Assembly: GCF_030406325.1 (NCBI RefSeq)
Contig: NZ_JAUEQY010000029.1
Span: 1 to 64,000, forward strand
From: Actinomadura sp. DC4
GTDB lineage: Bacteria; Actinomycetota; Actinomycetes; Streptosporangiales; Streptosporangiaceae
Reading direction: 5' to 3'
Length of the DNA stretch: 64,000 nucleotides
Under the pieces are notes generated by a model. It searched no databases, was not told the origin of the DNA, and saw nothing but the letters and a program-made list of their open reading frames with translations. How positions within the stretch are numbered: the first letter of the stretch is position 1; every line of letters begins with the position of its first letter. This document shows, piece after piece, positions 60,324-64,000 of this stretch. A program made the position numbers and the translations under genes.

Positions 60324-63149
60324 ATGGGCGACGGACCTTGGCCCGCCGTGGGTGGGGGCTCTGAACACCTGTCGCGGCCTGGCTACCGCGGCCGGTCCCG
60401 GGAGTGGCGCGTTGTCACCGGGTTGCTGCGGGCGGCCGGGGCGGGCCGTGGCGGCGTGCTGCTGGTCGAGGGCCCGTCGGGGATCGGCAAGAGCCGGCTG
60501 CTCGCGGAGGCGGTCGAGGCCGTCGAGAAAACTGGCTTCATGATCGCTCGTGGCGGAGCCGACGAGCTGCGGTGGCTGGATCCGCTGGCGCCGCTGATGT
60601 CGGCGCTCGGTGAGTCCGCTCGTACGCTGGACCCTCCCAAAGGTGTGGGGTCCTCCGGTGACCTGCGGATATGGCTGGTGGACCAACTGAGGGTGCGGCT
60701 GGAGGAACGTCTCGTCCAGGGGCCGATGCTCCTCACGCTGGATGACCTGCAGTGGGCGGACCGGGCGACCCTGCTGGCGCTGCGGTCGCTGGTGTCGGAC
60801 CTGGCCTCGTACCCGCTGGTGTGGATGCTGGCGCGTACGAGCGGCGAGGAGGTCGCCCTGAATCGCCTGTACGACGTTCTGGAGCGCGGGGGCGCCACGC
60901 GGGTGATCCTGGCGCCGCTGGACGATGAGGCGGTCGGTGAGATCGCCGAGGACGTGCTCGGCGGGGCGCCGGAGACCACGGTGCTCGCGCAGGCCGCCGC
61001 GGCCGGGGGTAATCCGTTCCTGCTCGTCGAGCTGCTGGCCGGGCTCCGCGACGAGGCGGCCGTCGAAGTGGCCGACGGCCGCGCGCGGCTGGTCACCGAG
61101 CCGCTGCTCCGGCTCCCGGAAAGCGTCCAGACGTTCGCGCAGAAACACCTGGACGGGCTGTCACCGCAGGCCCGGCATCTGCTCCAGGCGGCCGCGGTGC
61201 TCGGCCACTCCTTCGCGGTCGAGGACGTGGCCGAGCTGCTGGACGAACCCGCCGGCCAACTGCTGTCTGCCGTCGAGGAGGCGTTGGCGACGCAGATCGT
61301 GGTGGCCAAGAGTGACACGCTGACATTCCGCCACCATCTGCTGTGGCAGGCGGTGACCGATGGCATTCCCCAGCCCGTACGGCAGTGGCTGCACCTTCGG
61401 GCCGGGCAGATGCTGCTGGACCGCGGCGGCTCGGCGATCCCCGCGGCGGCGCACTTCATGGCGCACCCCCGGCCGGGCACCACGCAGGCCCTCGCCGGAC
61501 TGGACCGCGCGGCCCGCGAGGTGCTGCCGTCCTCACCACAGACCGCCGCCGACCTCGCCACGCGAGCTCTGGACCTCACCGATGCCGCCGACCCAGCCTG
61601 GTTCGACCGTACGGTGACCGCGGTCGAGGCGTTGACGGCCACCGGACGACTGTCGCAGGCCGCCGAGCTCGCCCGGGCCGGGCTGGACCACGCATCCGAC
61701 GGCCAGGCCCCCTACCTGCGCCACCAGTTGGCCCTCACCCTGCTGTTCAACGGCCGGCCGGGGGAGGCGCTGACCGAGCTCGAGGACGTGCTCGCCCGGC
61801 CGGACCTGGCCGCCGGCCTGCGCGACGCAACCGAGCTGACGTGGTTCGTGGGCCTGTTCTCCCACCAGGACATCTGGCGCGGCCGTCAGCGGGCGGAGGC
61901 CATCGTGACCACCCGCGAGCACCACGGCGACGGCGCCCTGGTCGGAGCGCTCGTCCTGCTCATGCACGTCGCCTGGGCCGAAGGGCGCGTCGCCGACGGG
62001 CTCCGCCTCGTCCGCGAGGCGGCGCGGATCGCCGGCCGCGGGTCGATCGGGGCGCACAGCACCGGCCCGCGCCTGAACCTGGCGATCTGCCTGCTGAACG
62101 TACGGCTGTTCACCGAGTCCGAAGACGTCCTGCGCGCCACCGACGAGCAGATCGGCCGGTTGGGACACACCCTGCAGTCCGCCGGCGCCGCGTACGTACG
62201 CGCCTACCTGCGGCTGGCCACGGGCCACATGGACGACGCCGCCGCCGAGGCCGAGGCCGGGCTGGAGACCGCCGATGACCTCGGCACCCACACCTTCACC
62301 CCCATCGGGATCCTCGTGCTCGCCACCGTGTCGCTGCTACGCGGCGACCTGTCCGCGGCCGCCCGCTACATCCGGCAGTACCAGGCCCACTCCGCCCGTG
62401 GCCTGACGTTCCCCGCGGGCTGGGCGACCGCGGCGGTCGCCGAGGCCCGCGGCGGTCCGGGGGAGGCGATGCGCGTACTCCGCACCATCTGCCCCGACGT
62501 CGCGATGTGGCGCTGGCACCTCGTGGCCGAGTCCAACCTCGCGGCGTGGGGCACACGCGTCGCACTGGCGTCCGGCGACCGCGCCCAGGCCGAGATGATC
62601 GTCGCCACGATGGACCGCATCGCCGGCGACAACCCCGACTTCCCCGTCCTCACCCACGCCGCGGCCCACGCCCGCGGAATTCTCCACCGCAACACCGCCG
62701 CGCTCCGTCAGGCCGCCGCAGGGTCCCCCGACCCGTGGGCACGCGCATCCGCCGCCGAGGACCTGGGCGTCCTGCTCGGCGGTGCCTCCAGCGAACCCGA
62801 CCACCAAGCGGCCATCGACGGCCTTGACCAAGCGCTCGAAGGATACGAGCAGATCGGCGCGCCCCGCGACGCGGCGCGCGTCCGCGCGCGACTCCGCCGA
62901 TTCGGCATCCGGCGACGCCACTGGGCGAGTTCCGAACGTCCCGAGACCGGGTGGGACAGCCTCACCGACACCGAGAACAGCGTCGCCGAACTCGTCGGCG
63001 AAGGACTGACGAACAAACAGGTCGCCGCGCAGATGTTCATCTCGCCCCACACCGTCAAGTTCCACCTCCGACAGGTGTTCCGCAAACTCGACATCGGCTC
63101 ACGCGTCGAACTCGCCCACATCATCACTCGACGGAACGACGCCTCGTGA
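60324..63149 (+). CDS. Large LuxR-family ATPase regulator (LAL type)
   Basis: 941 residues from ATG 60324; starts at 60138 and 60278 are also open, and the ribosome site is weak. An AAA/NTPase has Walker A EGPSGIGKSRLL (50-61), Walker B LLTLDDLQWAD and VILAPLDDEAVGEIAEDVLG. A long TPR-like helical region (~400-840) follows. The C-terminal LuxR HTH is LTDTENSVAELVGEGLTNKQ, VAAQMFISPHTVKFHLRQVF. LAL regulators activate catabolic or secondary-metabolism operons. The TetR operator is ~215 bases upstream. Confidence 0.88.
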   Translation: MGDGPWPAVGGGSEHLSRPGYRGRSREWRVVTGLLRAAGAGRGGVLLVEGPSGIGKSRLLAEAVEAVEKTGFMIARGGADELRWLDPLAPLMSALGESARTLDPPKGVGSSGDLRIWLVDQLRVRLEERLVQGPMLLTLDDLQWADRATLLALRSLVSDLASYPLVWMLARTSGEEVALNRLYDVLERGGATRVILAPLDDEAVGEIAEDVLGGAPETTVLAQAAAAGGNPFLLVELLAGLRDEAAVEVADGRARLVTEPLLRLPESVQTFAQKHLDGLSPQARHLLQAAAVLGHSFAVEDVAELLDEPAGQLLSAVEEALATQIVVAKSDTLTFRHHLLWQAVTDGIPQPVRQWLHLRAGQMLLDRGGSAIPAAAHFMAHPRPGTTQALAGLDRAAREVLPSSPQTAADLATRALDLTDAADPAWFDRTVTAVEALTATGRLSQAAELARAGLDHASDGQAPYLRHQLALTLLFNGRPGEALTELEDVLARPDLAAGLRDATELTWFVGLFSHQDIWRGRQRAEAIVTTREHHGDGALVGALVLLMHVAWAEGRVADGLRLVREAARIAGRGSIGAHSTGPRLNLAICLLNVRLFTESEDVLRATDEQIGRLGHTLQSAGAAYVRAYLRLATGHMDDAAAEAEAGLETADDLGTHTFTPIGILVLATVSLLRGDLSAAARYIRQYQAHSARGLTFPAGWATAAVAEARGGPGEAMRVLRTICPDVAMWRWHLVAESNLAAWGTRVALASGDRAQAEMIVATMDRIAGDNPDFPVLTHAAAHARGILHRNTAALRQAAAGSPDPWARASAAEDLGVLLGGASSEPDHQAAIDGLDQALEGYEQIGAPRDAARVRARLRRFGIRRRHWASSERPETGWDSLTDTENSVAELVGEGLTNKQVAAQMFISPHTVKFHLRQVFRKLDIGSRVELAHIITRRNDAS

Positions 63150-63260
63150 TCGGTTGGGTCTGTCCGGTTAGCCGTACCGTCCCCTGTTTCCTTGGGTGTG
63201 ATCGGCAGATCATGACCGGCCCGGTGCCAACTCGGCAGGCAGGTGCCTTGATCATTCTGC

Positions 63261-63536
63261 ATGAACGGCGCTGCTCCTCCGTACGGTCCGCCTCGTTTGC
63301 CGGCCCGTGAGGGACTGTACGGCTCACCACAACCTGGAGACCCCCTTCGCGAGGTGGAGCAGGGGTTTGTCGCCCTGGCGCGCAAGCTCGACCGCGCGGC
63401 GACGGAACTCCGGAGGGTGTGGTGCGGGCATGCGGTCGGTGGCGGACATCTCGTGGCACCAGCGGCATCACACGGATTGCGGCCGGCTGACCTTTGGGCT
63501 CAGGCGCTCATGGCCCGTATGCTCGGAGCTGCTTGA
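63261..63536 (+). CDS. Candidate small protein before the XRE regulator
   Basis: 91 residues from ATG 63261, no clear ribosome site. Pro/Gly-rich start (NGAAPPYGPPRLPAREG), then a helical VEQGFVALARKLDRAATELR and LWAQALMARMLGAA. Moderately GC-rich third positions. It ends 24 bases before the next gene. No family recognised. Confidence 0.4.
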   Translation: MNGAAPPYGPPRLPAREGLYGSPQPGDPLREVEQGFVALARKLDRAATELRRVWCGHAVGGGHLVAPAASHGLRPADLWAQALMARMLGAA

Positions 63537-63560
63537 GTGGATCACGAGTAGGAGCGCCCC

Positions 63561-64000
63561 ATTTCCCTCTCGCTCAGCTTCGGTGAGTTGTTACGCCGGC
63601 ATCGGCACGCGGCACGTCTCACCTTGGAGCAGCTCGCCGAGGCATCCGGGGTCAGTGCCCGGACCTTGTCGGACATGGAGCGTGGACGCAGTAAGGGTCC
63701 CCAGCATCGGACGGTCACCGCTCTGGCGCAGGCGCTCACGCTGGGGGACTCCGACCGCGAGGAGCTCATCGAGTTGGCGCGGGAGGGTCGGCTGAGGGTT
63801 CACTGGACGCCTCCGGCCGATCTGTGTGAGTTGCCGCGGTCCGTTGATGACTTCACCGGCCGTGCCGCCGAGCTGGCCTGGACGAAGGAGTTCGTGCGTG
63901 CCGGCGCTTCGCCGGGTGTCGCCGGTGTGGGCGTCATCAGCGGCTCTGCGGGTCTGGGCAAGACCACGTTCGCCGTTCGCGCCGCCCATGTTCTGCGGCC
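63561..64000 (+). CDS. XRE-domain NTPase regulator (partial), possible ATT start
   Basis: Open to the window edge, at least 146 codons. The XRE domain FGELLRRHRHAARLTLEQLA, EASGVSARTLSDMERGRSKG then LAQALTLGDSDREELIELAR is followed by the linker LPRSVDDFTGRAAELAW and a P-loop SGSAGLGKTTFAVRAAH of an NB-ARC-like ATPase. Relatives usually start M-S-x-x-LSFGELL; here the codon at that place is ATT 63561, with AGGAG 6 bases upstream. The next canonical start is TTG 63588, inside the first helix. The remaining NTPase and TPR part is outside the window. Confidence 0.8.
   Translation, partial: MSLSLSFGELLRRHRHAARLTLEQLAEASGVSARTLSDMERGRSKGPQHRTVTALAQALTLGDSDREELIELAREGRLRVHWTPPADLCELPRSVDDFTGRAAELAWTKEFVRAGASPGVAGVGVISGSAGLGKTTFAVRAAHVLR

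Noticed and set aside
1-64000. CRISPR array, rRNA or replication origin
   Set aside because: No regularly spaced repeats, rRNA-like segments or DnaA-box clusters were noticed anywhere on reading both strands.

Overview
The window is high-GC DNA from an actinomycete. The evidence is the strongly GC-rich third codon positions, frequent GTG and TTG starts, and the gene families present: an MCE protein, glucosyl-3-phosphoglycerate synthase, an F420-type LLM oxidoreductase, a RamB-like regulator beside isocitrate lyase, and an XRE/NTPase regulator. Frequent CGTACG strings would suit Streptosporangiales or Thermomonosporaceae, but that placement is inference. No rRNA, tRNA, CRISPR array or replication origin was recognised.

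Layout. (1) 1-26.5 kb looks like ordinary chromosome: the tail of an IS630-type transposase, a LysE exporter, small secreted and stress proteins, a two-gene operon of acidic proteins, a nitrate/sulfonate/thiamine-precursor type ABC importer divergent from a CitA/CitB-type two-component system, two tandem secreted beta-helix paralogues, an ABC-2 exporter operon, a secreted M1 aminopeptidase, isocitrate lyase with a divergent RamB-like regulator, GpgS, an orphan MCE protein and an acyl-CoA dehydrogenase. Strong hairpins separate many of these units. (2) 26.5-31.6 kb is a decayed mobile zone: a DUF7669-like protein, the 3' end of a group II intron with domains V/VI still readable, a frameshifted membrane protein, transposase scraps, and an IS3-type element with one frameshift and one internal stop. 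(3) 31.8-49.6 kb is a stress island: FDH-type alcohol dehydrogenase, clpB, a zinc-finger-less DnaJ, grpE, dnaK, hsp20, a histone-fold DUF1931 protein, a cyclic-nucleotide-domain/thioredoxin-fold/TrxR-like fusion coupled to a zinc-ribbon thioredoxin, an aldehyde dehydrogenase, a GSP17M-like protein, an LLM oxidoreductase and a DUF2267 protein. (4) 49.6-60.1 kb mixes intact genes (GAF histidine kinase, response regulator, flavin disulfide reductase, DHA2-type MFS exporter, two TetR paralogues) with at least six genes that have lost internal or terminal blocks. (5) 60.1-64 kb holds a large LuxR/AAA regulator and the start of an XRE/NTPase regulator, cut by the window edge.

How the parts may work together. 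The chaperones form one minus-strand run, dnaK-grpE-dnaJ-(gap)-clpB, with hsp20 upstream. hsp20 and the thioredoxin gene share a 16-base element followed, after exactly 16 bases, by GTCGT; this looks like a common stress promoter. The exporter cluster at 54.3-59.1 kb is preceded by two copies of a near-palindromic 18-mer. A third identical copy lies just upstream of the TetR gene at 60077, which suggests one TetR regulon. Several homopolymer frameshifts (28545, 30430, 48027) could be real decay or sequencing error, and raw reads would decide.
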